Shown here piece by piece: positions 11,370-23,589 of a stretch of 64,000 nt of DNA. The stretch spans positions 310,001 to 374,000 of the forward strand of contig OZ345370.1 in assembly GCA_977006965.1 (NCBI GenBank), in the 5' to 3' direction. The stretch comes from Phymatolithon calcareum (taxonomy: Eukaryota; Rhodophyta; Florideophyceae; Hapalidiales). How positions within the stretch are numbered: the first letter of the stretch is position 1; each line of letters opens with the position of its first letter. The translations under genes and the position numbers were made by a program. Below the pieces are notes generated by a model. That model was not told the origin of the DNA. It worked only from the letters and a program-made list of their open reading frames with translations, and did no database searches.

Positions 11370-14300
11370 TTGCTTTGCGCACAAATGAGTACAATTACCA
11401 ATAGGCGCAAGCGGCGTAGCAAGTACCGCCTGCAGTAGATCCTTCAAATTCCAAGATCAGGTCGCCTACCTACGGCCAGTCCAGAAAAACCGACATCTAG
11501 ACCACCAAACCCGACTGATTCCAACGAATGGGCTTATTTTCCAGACGATGAGACTCTAAACCGTGGAATTTCCTCTCCCGTGGTTCTTACGCAACAAAGT
11601 GTTCTAGCTCCTGTCGAAGAACGCTTTTCTCGGGAAAAAGTCCATCGCAGCCTCTGAATCACAGTTCCCGTCGTGTGTCATCCTTTCAGGACGAAGAGAA
11701 TCTTATCTCTTCCTCCAAAATTGGGGAACACTACAAAACTATCACAAGAGACTCGCAGAAATGGACAGCGATGATACCGCGCAAAATTCCGGAGCGTACG
11801 AGGACAATGGGTACAGCTTGCACCTGACCCTGGAGCCACACGTTCCGATGCAGACACCACAGTCGCCCTCGAATCGTCGTCTGATGTACAACTGGTGCCT
11901 CTGCTCGTTCGTAACTGGATTTTCCTGTGGTCTTTACTATCCGTAAACGGCTCTAGCAAGTTGAGTACAAGCCAGTGCCAGTCGGTCCGTATGTGCGCTG
12001 CAACTACTCTTAATGAAAGTTTTCAGAACACGTGTTGCCCGATGATACAGATGAACGACAAGCTGTAAAACGGATTAAGTGTCTTCCGCAGTATAATAAG
12101 CTACTGCGAAATTTCAAGCCTCTTCTGACGGAAATGTTGACACCGCGCATGGTTGATTCCTTCGAAGAAGTTGATATTCGGAAAGCTTGCGCACGCGCTA
12201 AACGCGTTTCTGATCTATACATTCCTCAGACTGCTGCCCGCGTGATTCTTCCTAGCGATCACTGGTTGGATGTGTCCACTGCGCCGGTGCATGCGCTAAT
12301 GGCTTCCAGTGCCCTGCCATCTCAATCGGACAATGCTCATAGTTCCACTTCTATTCCACCATTAATTGATTGTGTACTCACCTGACCCATCATTTCGGCA
12401 AGGGAGTAGTTCCATGACGCCAAGAAGGCAGTCAGCATGGATACACCCGAGTCTGAGTCCTTTTATTCGTCATTTGCGGAACTTGGTTATGTCTTTTACC
12501 TATCACTGCTCTCGGAAGGTCATATCTGCCAGAAACTCTAGCACTGCTTTCCAGCGCAAATCTTTTCAGATGGGACTACTCACGTTATTGTAATCGTTAC
12601 GCAAACTTGAACCGTCCACCATGACAAGAGGGTTTCTTCTCCTGCGTTTTCGACAGTTGGTACATCAGTTTTGTCTGCTCGAGACAAGGAAATTCTGTTC
12701 CTCTTCAACTATGTCACCTATCAGTCTCCCATAGACTCGGTCGATGTAAAGATTTTTTGCCTTCCAGTCGAGTTCATCCAGGATGACTCCAGCGATGAGG
12801 AAATGACTGCCAACGCTCGCCATAAAAAGAATGCAATATGACCAGAAACGGCGGAAACTGTGAAGAAACTGCGGGCGTCTATGAAAGAGAGGAAAAGGAG
12901 AATGTACCTCGCGTTGTCAGACTGGACAAATCCTCTTCCAAAACGGGGCGACTTCGTCGTTCTACTACGCCCAGCTCTTCCACGAGACGTCTCACAACCT
13001 ATTTCGTCTCCCCTAATGCTCTCAACTTTTACTTCAACCGCTAGAGCAGCTCTTCTTTGTATAGTGCACAGATTCTGAGCCGAGAACTAAAAGCGAAATA
13101 GACACTTGCTCTGGATGCCCGGTGGACAATACCTGGACGCCGATATAAGAGGGGATGATAACCGAGCCTCCAGTCTTTCCATTTTCTGTGCGTCACCACA
13201 TAGACGCGGCGATCTCCACATGCAGTCCCTTATGTTCACTGTATCGCATCCTGTAAAAAGAAGGCCGGAGCGTTGGAAACCTGGACAACGGTGAGCCGTA
13301 CTTCATCTACAGGTTCTTATAATGCTGGGACGGGTTTTGAATTAAAGAGGGAAAATCAGCATCTGGTGACGGTTTCTAAATGTTGTCTCTCAACCTTCCT
13401 AGCCACACACGCTCCACACCTCACGCTGTCCGTGTCCTGGACCTTACTCCGCTCGGTGAGCAGCTCTGTCTTGCTTGAACGCATCACAGACGACTTGGTC
13501 CGCGGAATGACCGATGGATTTATGGAGTTTGATGCCACAGGCCGCCAAGTGCGGATCTTCTTGGATGTCGTGGGTTTCCTCGGTAAAACACTGGCCATCA
13601 ATGCAGAACTTGATGTGTTGGGCCACAACTCGTCGTCTTGCTGCCATCTCTGCCGATTCAGTAGGCGATCGTACACCTTTGTCAGCAGTCGCTACACAAG
13701 CGAGCTTGGAAACGGCATCCTTTCTGCTTTTCGACTAGGTTTTTATGAACACATCGCTGTTCGTGACTGCAACGCCACAAAGAGACTTGCAGACTGCTTG
13801 GAATGTCCCCTCCATCAGCGACAGCTGGTCTACCTTTGCGCGATGCGATGTTCTAAGCAAAGAGTCGTATCCCTACTACGGTGCAAGGTGCCCCATTGTT
13901 GCTGTGTTTACTCGTCCCAGACCGAGCTTTCTTTGTCACTCCTGAACATCTTCTCACGTGAAATTTTCGCGACTGTCTTACACTGACATACAATATTTTC
14001 CCCTAACGCGTTCAACACGAAACGTGTGAGGACTTCATGCTTGGGTGCATTATCAATTGTCACCTCCCGTCCCAGAACAGGATTTTCGACAGAGACCGGA
14101 AGGCTCTTTACAACATGTCCACTACAGCCTAAGCTTGGTCGCCGAGCATGCTCTGCTTAATTGATCTGCGTCTGCGCGTTGCCGGTGCAGGACGTCTGCT
14201 GAGCTGTCGTCTAGATATAAGTCAGCCATTGAGCTTGTTGGGTCAATTTCTCGTCTTATTTCACAGCTTTGGTATATTCCACAGAGAGGAAAGACAGTTA

Positions 14301-15570
14301 AGACAGAGTGAGACTGTTCAACGCCACTTAACAAGGATCCGGAATCCGCAGGCTCCCAATTCTCACAGCAGACCACGTCTCACGCGTTTCAAAGCTGTGC
14401 TCTATGACAGATGAGGAAGCGGAAGCTCCAAATGATCCACGATGCCCGCGAGTAACCGGCCAGGCTCTCCCGAAGGATAACTCTGAATGCCTGAAGGCAA
14501 TAAAGATCCTAGACTGCCGCAATGTCTACTGACTTCGCGACCTTGTTCACGTTACCCTTCCAATGGTGGGTCATGTTTCTTTCCTTGGAGAACTTTTACT
14601 CGAAAAGACCACCAGAACATAAAAGGGCTATCAAGCGCTCCAAAAAGAACGACTTCCAGCTTCTGTGCTTGGCTCAGGTCGCCATTAGTGACTGGAAGGA
14701 CAGGAGTGCGTTACTAGAACCACATGTTACTAGTGGAGATAAGAGTGTACTTCGAGGATCCCTGCGTCTTTTAGGTGGACTAGAAGCTTTGTCCAAGATT
14801 CAAGGAAAAATACTTCTCGAGGATTTCTCTCAAATCCGGACGTTTTCGGCCCTGATGGTTGTATTCTCACTGAACTCACCAATCAAGGACAATCAATTCT
14901 ATTCCCACATTCTGTACTCTACGGTCCACTCTCTTCGGCCCTTCACGGCAAAGTATAGCCTGTCCGCTGCAACACATTTTTTCTTCTGAGGCAACCCGAT
15001 CGTTTTGCGAGCTGCTCTAAACTTCCTACCTATTTAATCTGCCTGAAACAATGCTTCGCATAACTGAAAGTGTTACATTGTCTTATAATAACGGTCTCCT
15101 TGGTCCAGCGCTCGTCAGAGGACATGTTATCGAGACACTTCTTTGTTGCGCAGATGACCCCGACTTCCGCTCCGCATTCTTCGTCCAGGCAAATCGTCAC
15201 CGACATTGAAGACTGTTACCCTTCATTTTGGCTCATATGCTACACTGGGCGACTGAAACGTATCGACGTGGTGGAATTCTACGGCGCCGTTCTCTCTTTC
15301 CTGCCTCAGAGTCGCTGGATTTCCTCCCACCCAGCGAGGGGAAAACCGAGCGCTACCCACAGCTTTTATACCAAGTCCAACGCAAGGACCATTCGTTTCA
15401 CCAAACTGCACGATAATATACGCAGGGTGGGTATCCTCAGGGAGAGGAGCCCGAGTATGTACTTGAAACGTCAGCAAGTCACACAAAACGCATCCAAACC
15501 CGATCCAGTCCTTAAAGGGCGCTTTATTATCCTTTCAATAGCAGAGGGGTATCCCCCCCGAAGAGAATAG
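11370..15570 (+). pseudogene. Decayed DNA-transposon-like coding remnants
   Basis: A series of interrupted plus-strand reading frames stretches across this region. The better ones are 12032-12385, 13273-13740, 14522-14989 and 15070-15570. The 13.3-13.7 kb part contains RIFLDVVGFLGKTLAI followed by a Cys-x2-Cys pair (CCHLC). Near 13.9 kb, in another frame, there is a VTPEHLL segment. Together they recall the transposase cores of Tnp2/KDZ-type (Kyakuja-Dileera-Zisupton, Plavaka) elements. The resemblance is impressionistic, and I could not find terminal repeats. Frequent stops and frame changes show it is not functional. It could instead be another large decayed gene. Confidence 0.35.
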
Positions 15571-17900
15571 CTCTGACAAACACTCTTGCTCTCCCTCTTA
15601 CACAACTTGTCTCATTGTAGTTTATTACCTTCCAGGGGCAATGGAAAGTCAAAGGTGAGCTTCCCGTACATAACCACCTTCAAAGTACCTGCATCGTTCA
15701 GAACAGAGAGAAATTGGCCCTAACACCGTGCAAGCGATTAAAGACCAGTTCCGGATCATCGTAAGAAGTCAATTCTATACACCACGTAGTGTTTAGAATT
15801 AATAAACTCTGTTTTTCCGTTGCTGAGAATTTACCTTTTCAAATGGTGTACAAAACTGTCTACCTCTCCCCCAGTCCCTAGCCGTAGCCTCTCCTGCCCA
15901 GAGCCTTGAACAACGACTCACAATTAAATATTCCTCTATCTACTTGGTTTTACTACTCTACGATTGCTCGTATCATACTTGCATGGGCACACAACTGTTC
16001 GCAGAAACAATATGCAACCTAAGAAATGACTAATTTCAAAAACTTTGTCCACCACGCGATTTTATTTCTGACTGTTCTTCCATCAGTTGTATCGCTTTTC
16101 TCGATATCCCGCCTCTTTGCTTTTACTGTCCGTGCGACGATATGGCTCCTAGGCTCTACATTCCTTTCTTTCTCCACTGTTCACTATGTAGCTTCATGGC
16201 ATCAGCACAAACTACAATGTACAATTCTCTTCATGTGCGCGCACTCTCAAACACATCACGATTATCCAATCTGACAAAGTGCTATCCAAGCCTTTCAGAA
16301 ATTTCTTTTTATGAATATTTCAGGAATACCCAAAAAACATTCATATTTCTATTTTGGAATATTTGGCTGATTTTGAGACTCCAATGGAGCGAGATATGAC
16401 TTTCCTCCACACAAGGGAGCCCTGTGATACGTACAGCACTTCCATAAAGTCATAACCATGTACTCTAATTAGAGAATTTCGAATTTATTACCAGTACTGC
16501 ATTATTGCTCCGTAGCTGTTCATTTTATTGAGTTTCCCCGGTGCTGCCTTGAAGGTGGAAGTTGGAAACCTTCCATTATGAAGGGTTTCTAGCTGCGCGT
16601 ATCATACCTGCTATGGTATATCTCGTTAGACAATCTAGTTGTTCGTCTGCTTCATTATTGCTGTAAGGCTCATACCTTGCCGCAACAATGTTGTCGTTCC
16701 AATCAGGAAAACACATTCTGACCAATGAATGCTTTCATCACAGACACTACTGTCTAGGTTTACTAACCACCTTAATTGCATAACGACTTTTTATTATGAT
16801 ATTGTCGTTATGATATTTTTCTGGAATTTTGTTGGAACTTTTAATTGTTGGAATGGAATTTTAACTTTGCTTTTCGTTTTACTTTTGTTTTTTCGTCAAG
16901 TTGTTCTAGACTTAATGTCCTTTAGACACTCTTTGACTTTACTCGGAGTGGTTTGCTCCGCTTAGTCTTGCTTTCTCTAGCAAAGTGCGACGTCGGTTCG
17001 TCTTATATAGACGATGGTCGCATCTTCCATTCTATACTAAACCTATTTTTTTACATATTAAGGCCCGACTTAGGTTACGCGTCCTATTTCATTGTTGGAA
17101 TCTAATTTGGACAAATATGACTACGTTTTACAGAAACGTTGCAATGACAATTGTAACACTCGTGTATTTGCATACGTGGCATTTTGTACTACAGGAGTAA
17201 CATTTATTGTAATAGGAAACGTAGCAATCGTAGTTGTAGTACAAGTATAAACAGTGTAACCTTGAAATCGCTACAAATTGAGGGGCGATTTAAAAGGTCA
17301 AAAACGTATGAAAAAAGAATGTGAAACAGATAGTTCGCACCATATCTGGAAAGGTGGGCTTGTGTTCTGCGTGAGGAATATCGCAAGTAATACCTTAAAA
17401 GCACGTCGTTCGGCGGTAAGAACGAAAATACGATTTTCACTGAGAAGAAGCGGACCTGTCATGTCACGAGAAAAAGACCTGCACCGAGTAGTCGAAGCAT
17501 CAGTGCACACTAAGGAAACATCGGTGACCAGTCTCGCAGAGAGTTTCAGCCCCTATAGTGCGTTTTCTAAGTTAAAAAGGGGAACTGCACGGTTCTGGAG
17601 GTACTCTTGAAGGAAATTAACTGTCGCGCGAGCACGCCGCTTCACGTAAAATGGTACTAGGTCAGAAACAGAGCAAGTGTGCTGAAGTCAAGCTAGTAAA
17701 GGCTGACGAAGGTGCTCCTTCCTCTTGAATGCTTGTATTGAGTCTTAGTCTTCAAAATTTTGTACCAAAAAATCCGGCTTGAAGTAGTCCTGGTCGCTAT
17801 ACTTCTTCGCCAAACGCCAGTTTATTCTCAGCAGCCGCAACCAGAAGCTCACCAAAGGGCACATAATCTTCGATCCAACCGTCAGAAGCTATGAGCTCCC
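15571..17900. other. Gene-free, AT-rich stretch
   Basis: I see no supported gene. Short open frames such as 17278-17610 have no recognisable motifs. Confidence 0.5.
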
Positions 17901-17921
17901 TAGTACAGCCTCTCTCGCCTA

Positions 17922-18400
17922 CGCCATGCAAGACTGTTGGAAATTGATGTCATCACACCAGACCGAGATCCCAAAGTTATTGCTTATGGGGTGCCATGGT
18001 ACGAGCGAGAAGCTCTATGCCCGATTGGGGGACTAATTACCAGTCAGTTCTGGACAGTTCGCACTCCAAATGGAGATTTCATAACAGAAAATGGTGGTAT
18101 TGGACGTCACACGCCCTGCGATTGATTTGTGAGTATGTTTCCGTAAGGTTTCCTTCGAAAAATAGCTCCATGGACGTCCGGGAAGCTGAAAAGAATCGGA
18201 CGAAAAGAAACTACAATGACAGAGCTGGTTACGTTTTTCGGAAAACTCGTCCTAATGACAAGGTTTGAGTTCGGTGCTAAGAGCGATTATGGAAGACTAC
18301 TAGGCCGAACAAGTATATCCCGGCTCTTTGTTTTTCAAGCAATGGGATATCCAGAAACAGGTTAACCACATATCATCGGTGCATTACATTCAACATACAG
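17922..18400 (+). pseudogene. PiggyBac-type transposase fragment, plus-strand copy
   Basis: The plus strand encodes DRDPKVIAYGVPWYE, TPNGDFITENGGIG and, further on, LKRIGRKETTMTEL followed by FFGKLVLMTRFEFG. The last part fits the N-terminal part of the PiggyBac/PGBD DDE domain, where a conserved FxGxLLLMxxFEFG-like block precedes the catalytic core. In-frame stops follow HTPCD (near 18123) and the segment after it. The same protein segment occurs in opposite orientation at 18598-19480, which confirms that both come from one element family. The C-terminal half (catalytic Asp region) is missing here. Family assignment rests on the combined motifs of both copies. Confidence 0.65.
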
Positions 18401-18597
18401 TTATGAAAAAAGCAGCACGGGAGAATTGCCGCTCAATTAATGAAATATTTCAGTAAACTAGACACTAGTGTCTATTTGACGGGAATTTTCCCTCAATTGA
18501 GGAAATGAGAATCATTTATTTTTTGCGAACGAAACCTAATCATTATTAGGCTAGTCATCATGCCACCTGTGGCTTACTTTTCTATCTTCGGGGGAGT

Positions 18598-19480
18598 TAA
18601 GTGGGTTTCAACACCGCCCTTGGAGTAAATGTATCTTTTGGAGTACTGAACATCGATGAATACTGCGCGAGGCAGAATGAATCCGGGAGGACAAGGCGCC
18701 TTGTATCAGAGTATGGTGCCATAAGACGGCGCAGTAAAACTGCACTATGGGCAGTTTATCCTTCGAAATCGTTTTGCTTCTCGCCCTTTGCCGTGGTCCC
18801 CAGCTCAAGATGTAGCATTATCTCACGTCTTCCTTAGGCTTAATTCTGTAATTCGAAACCTTTCCCAGGTTTACGGTGGATGGCGATGAACTGAAGGAAG
18901 CCATTTTCAACCCAATGGTCTCCGTTGCCATACCAAAGAGATATGAACTTGTCAAAGCAAACCAGGTCTAACAGAGACACAGAGGGTTTCTGTGATCATT
19001 AATAGCATCGACAAAATCCTGAACGAGCGCCCACCGGTACTGTACGGACGACATAGTGCCTTGTTCACTTGCACGTTGAATGCGGCGCACTGCAGGTACT
19101 CAGAGAACCTGGCTCTGGTCATCCCACTGTTTGAAAATAAAGGAGCGAGGATATACTTGTTCCCCATGGTAGACTTCCATAAATCTCTTTGCGCCCAACT
19201 CATGAGGTCGAGTATTCCTAATATCTTAGCCTCCATTCTTCCTATTCGTTTCAGCTTCGCGGATGTCAAAGAAACATTTGTTCGCAGATGCACTAGGCGA
19301 AACATCGTCATGAAGGAAACGTACGGTGTGTGGAACCCGATGCCACCGTTCTCGGATGTAACACTTCCGTTTATTCTGCGAAATTTCCATAAATGACAGG
19401 GAATCCTTCCCCCAGTTGGACAGAGAACTTGGCGCTCGAACCATGGCACTTCATGTGCAAAAATACGCTGCTCACGGTCT
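18598..19480 (-). pseudogene. PiggyBac-type transposase fragment, minus-strand copy
   Basis: Read downward from 19480, it encodes DREQRIFAHEVPWFE, TSENGGIGFHTPY, RDLWKSTMGNKYILAP, GMTRARF, then RWALVQDFVDAINDHR near 19035-18990. Next comes FDKFISLWYGNGDHW near 18950-18905, FIAIHRKPGKGFELQN near 18870, and MLHLELGTTAKGEKQN near 18820. The order RW-LV-DF, (D)xSxxWYGxGxxW, IxRKPxxGxExQN and IMLxLxL is the typical series of the PiggyBac DDE domain. Stops and frame changes interrupt it (for example TGA/TAG near 18960 and after FELQN). At 19480 the fragment is cut off by the Gypsy LTR, so the retrotransposon landed in this element. A long open frame (18952-19644) that seems to continue past 19480 is a chance fusion with the LTR. 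Confidence 0.75.
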
Positions 19481-19827
19481 TGTAGACACGCAATGTTGCA
19501 GGGCATAATGAACGACATTATCAGCATAGACCTAGGAGCTCTACAACGACTCGATGCGATATATCCACCAACATTGTCAGCACAGCATGGTGAACGACAC
19601 TTCCAAGAGGAACAATCGGATTTATCGCAGAGACCGAGTAACAAGCAACGTAACGCTAGTCTAGTGTCAGTTAGTGCCCCCCTTTTTGCAGGGTGTCCAA
19701 TTGCTCACCCCTGCCTTATTTAAGCGGCGATCCCAATCGCACCTTAGACAGAGGCATCGCATCAGAGAGACATCACCCCTTTTCCAGATAAACACCAACC
19801 CTTATCTTTGCACTCCCAGTGATTACA
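19481..19827 (+). mobile_element. 5' LTR of truncated Gypsy retrotransposon
   Basis: This 347-bp block starts TGTAGACACG and ends GTGATTACA. It matches the solo LTR at 2499-2848 along its whole length. It contains a TATTTAAG box at about 19719-19726 that could act as a promoter. The gag reading frame begins 62 bp downstream. I do not see a standard tRNA-complementary TGG primer site directly after the LTR (the following bases are GAAATTTC). No second copy of the LTR is found downstream, so the 3' end of the element is lost. Confidence 0.85.
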
Positions 19828-19889
19828 GAAATTTCTTTCCTGCAGGAGAATGTCTGAGTGTTAAGACGAAGATCAAGTTTGATTTGGAA

Positions 19890-22800
19890 ATGGATGATCC
19901 TCAAACTATGGAAAGTGGAAGTTTTTCGTCGGCGCAACCTACCGATCGGCAACCAACCGCCGCGCTTTTTCAACCCGTAAGCCACCCGATATTACGAAGT
20001 CTCGACCCAAGAGTTGTCACGAAGTTCTTGAAGGAGCGAAAGCGGTACGAAGATGAGATCAACGAAAAGAAGAAGGAAGCTCCGTCCATGACCGTGGCAT
20101 CTTTCAAGGTGTCAATCGACAGGAGCCTTCTTGAGTCTATGTTCTTCCTAGGGGAGTTCAGTGACATATCAAGAGCTAAAACAGCTGTAGCTCTGACATC
20201 GAACGATATTCAAAAATTTATTGAAGGTTTGGTGCAGGAGAATGAAGACGAACAGGTACACCCGGAAATCATTGAGAAGGCTCTACAAAGTCTTCGAATG
20301 CCAATGCACGTCGTACAAGCGAAGGCAAGGATTATGGAGTTTGCTACAGATTTCTTCTCAAGATTAAAAGAAGCTGGGTACCCGAACTTCAAGCAAAACA
20401 ATCCGAAGCAAACCATATCGCTCATGCAGAATAAGGTTTTCCCAACAAATTTGAAGAAGGTAATGGAACGGCATCTCGAATATCAACAAGGATTGAAGCA
20501 GGACCTCAGAGCCTATGTCAAATTATTGTGCAAGGAAGCTGAGATATCCCAAAGGGCAGAAGGCATGCGCCATAAGGGTACACCATCAACACCGAAAAAT
20601 ATCCCAAAGGGCAGAAGGCATGCGCCATAAGGGTACACCATCAACACCGAAAAAGACGCAAACATCTGGATCCCAAATGGACACGAAACCAAAGAAATGG
20701 ATTCCAGTATGTCTTAATCCTCCATGTAAGGCCAAAGTAAAAAGGCACTTTCTATGCGACTGCGAAGATTGCGAGGAAGACGAGAAGAAACGGCTACTGG
20801 AGGAACACAAAAAGAAGAAAAAGAACAAGAAAGGCGCGAAGAAAGTGTCGAGCCGAAACAGCTCCGCGTATCCAACAAATACCACACTCATCAAGGCAAG
20901 ATTTGGGGGAATAGAGTCAAGAACGATATGCGCGGATGCGGGCTCAGATATCAATCTGATGCCTCCGGACCTTTATGCAACGTTAATGGAAACCGGGGCC
21001 CGAATTGAAACAATGACGTTCCAAAATGAACGAAAATATGGATTGGCAGCCGCAACCAATTCATAGAAGGAACCTATCTATATCTCCTGCAATAAAGAGG
21101 TGAAGGTTACAACAGAACTCTTCATTCGACATGCAAAAACGCTCACAATACGATAATTGGTGTGGCAGGTTGCAAATCTAGAGGTTAAGGATCCTCTACT
21201 TGGACGACCAATACTCGAAGCACTTGGACTGGACATAAAAGCCGTCCTTGAAGCAAAATGTGATCTATATGAAGGTGCTGTTCAAGCTGATGATCTCATC
21301 CATGAAAAACAGTATCGTGAAGGATCTATTGCGAGAATCATGTCCGAAGGAGTATATCATTCCGACAAGGCCGCATATGATTACGATGACGGATCTGACA
21401 GTGATGAAGACTGGTTGGACTTGGGTCTCGATACCAAGGAGGAGATGGACGAAGCTCTGGCCAAAATGTTGACTAAAGCAGCGGAAGAAGGGCTGTCAAA
21501 ATCGGGACAGGAGACGTTAAGCAAAATGCTAGAAACGTATCGAGATGTTTTCAGATTACGCCTTGGAAATGATCCGCCTGCGAGCGTCGAGCCGATGAAA
21601 GTCGTATTGAAGCCCGGCGCCACACCAGTGATTTTCAAGCAGAGGCGATACACAGCTGATCAACGCGATTTCATGTTTAAGTATATGTCCAAGCTATAGG
21701 AGTATGGGTTTATTTCACCTAACTCAAACGCCACGTGGGCCGCAGCACCACTGTTGGTACCCAAAGCACCACCGGCAAATTATCGAATGACGTTCGATTT
21801 AACCCCGGCGAATGCAAGAACTGTACCTGTGTCATGGCCAATGCCGAATATTGATGCAGAACTCATGGATGTCGCAGGGAGCAAGTTCTTTGCTACGATG
21901 GACTTTTGCAGCGGTTACTGGCAACTACCCCTCGACGAAGAAGGTCCGAATGCGCACAGTTTCCACACGCCATTTGGGATATTCAAGCCATTACGGACAT
22001 TACAAGGTGCGATGAACAGCGGAGCGAATTTTCAATCCCGAGTCGAACCGTGTTTTGTGAGCCTGCGAGAATTTTTGAAGGCTTGGCTTGACGACTTTCT
22101 GTTTCACGCAAAAACAAAAGCAAGTCTTTTAAATGCATTGCAAGAATGTCTCAAGATTTGTGAGCAGAGAAAACTCAAAATCAGCGCGAGGAAGTCTGTG
22201 CTATTCACCAAACAAGAGCGTTGGTGTGGCCGACTGATTGATGAACATGGGATACAATGTGATCCCCGGAGACTCAGTGGTCTCAAGGAGCTATATATGC
22301 CCGAAAATGAGGGCGAGCTATGCCAATACTTACACTGCGTCTAGTGGATGGCTTCAAGTATACCTGATTTTGCACAACGAAGTGAAGCGCTACGAGTCAT
22401 TCTGGAAACCGCCTAAGACAAAGCGGGGTCGCGAAAGAAGAAAGCGATTCAAAACTTTTCGTTGGACAGCCTCGGATGGGGATCGGAGCACGAACATTCA
22501 TTCAAGTCGTTGCAAGAAACTCTTCGAAATGCGGTAAAGCTATCGCACCGAGACTATGGCAAAGCTATCTGTATATTTACGGACGCCTCGGATGCACATT
22601 GGGCTGCCGTGGTCACGCAATGTGATGAGAGTGAACTGACCAAGGACATAATGCAGCAAAAGCATGAGCCGTTGGCATTTCTTAGTTCATCTTTCAAGAG
22701 ACCACAAGAACGATGGAGCACATTCGAGAAGGAAGCCTACGTCATTTTGAAGTGTTTCCGGAAGCTCGACTACATGCTCGCAGGGGAAGCAAACATCCAC

Positions 22801-23190
22801 CTATACACTAATCACAGAAACCTGCTATTTGCATTTCACCCGATGGCAATGGTACCGACGATTGGCAGCCACGTGATCAACAAAGTTCAAAGATGGGCCG
22901 TTTACTTATCGGCGTTCTCGTACACAATTGACCATGCGGGAGGCGAGCGGAACGTTATGCCCGATATTATGTCACGTTGGCTGTCCGGGTACAGAGGCAA
23001 GAAAGTCATGAGTCGCAGGGTTTCTGATACATCGATGGAAAACGACATCGTGAAATCACCGTTCAGCGAAGATTTTGTGTGGCCAACAACACAAAAGATC
23101 ATCACGGAACAGAACAAACATGAAAAATCAAGGCCGGCAAAACCGGCAAAGAAGGAAGGTGATCTGTACTATCTTAGCGAACAAGTATGT
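19890..23190 (+). pseudogene. Ty3/Gypsy gag-pol polyprotein remnant, integrase missing
   Basis: Translation from the ATG at 19890 gives a Gag-like protein (MDDPQTMESGS onward, helical, charged) to about 20540. A tandem 55-bp duplication (20544-20598 and 20599-20653) then shifts the frame. The pol part continues in one frame from about 20600 to 23196. It has a Cys-rich segment (CNPPCKAK-like, then CDCEDCEED), an aspartic protease motif ADAGSD near 20936, and reverse transcriptase blocks (PPANYRMTFDL, FATMDFCSGYWQLPL near 21890, WLDDFLF replacing the usual YLDD near 22090). RNase H follows (FTDASDAHWAAVV near 22580, HAGGERNVMPDIMSRW near 22930). In-frame stops occur at about 21064, 21151, 21697, 22342 and 22414; several could be CAG-to-TAG changes. 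The element ends abruptly near 23190, just before where integrase should begin. Confidence 0.9.
20544..20653 (+). repeat. Tandem 55-bp duplication inside gag-pol
   Basis: The unit beginning ATATCCCAAAGGGCAGAAGG occurs twice back to back at 20544 and 20599. Because 55 is not divisible by three, it throws the downstream pol frame out of register with gag. Without one copy the two frames join into a single gag-pol polyprotein. Confidence 0.92.
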
Positions 23191-23542
23191 CTTTGATACT
23201 CTCCTTGGACTCGAAATTAGGCTCCATTTTCTCCACTTTCTTCGCTTTCGGCTCATTCACATCTGTGCCTCTGAAAATATCCATTTGTTGGTGAAGATCC
23301 TTATCCCCTTCCAAGTTTTTATAGCTCAGCACGCTGCAAACGGCAGCCCTGTTCCTGAGATATAGGGACGGCAAGGGGGGTTCCGTGTTGAAATACCGGT
23401 CCTTGAATTCGTCGTTGACGAGAAATCGAGCCAGAGCCCGATCACTGTAGTCGGTGCCCTTTTGTGTGTTGTCGGGAACGAGCCTTCCCTTCAGTTGTTC
23501 GGCCTTTCCGAGGTCGGTAAAGAAAAATAAATTCATTACCAT
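23174..23542 (-). CDS. Unrecognised 122-residue reading frame at the Gypsy breakpoint
   Basis: An ATG-started minus-strand frame encodes a charged, protein-like sequence (KGRLVPDNTQKGTDYS, RALARFLVNDEFKDRYF, PLPSLYLRNRAAVCS) ending KDILVR. I do not recognise a family. Its last residues overlap the truncated end of the Gypsy element, so the 3' end is probably cut or altered by the junction near 23190, and it is likely a gene fragment. Base composition is typical of coding sequence, with no low-complexity bias. Upstream (above 23545) lies GC-rich repeated sequence rather than an obvious promoter. Confidence 0.35.
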   Translation of the reverse strand: MVMNLFFFTDLGKAEQLKGRLVPDNTQKGTDYSDRALARFLVNDEFKDRYFNTEPPLPSLYLRNRAAVCSVLSYKNLEGDKDLHQQMDIFRGTDVNEPKAKKVEKMEPNFESKESIKDILVR

Positions 23543-23589
23543 CCTTCACCCCCGGCGGTCCCGACATTGATGTGGAGCGGCTTTTCGTC

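Noticed and set aside
18952-19644. A 230-codon minus-strand frame
   Set aside because: Its first part is antisense LTR sequence; only the part below 19480 is PiggyBac-derived. The fusion results from insertion.
19828-19850. Primer-binding site of the Gypsy element
   Set aside because: The sequence after the LTR does not start with TGG or resemble a tRNA 3' end complement that I know, so I do not annotate one.
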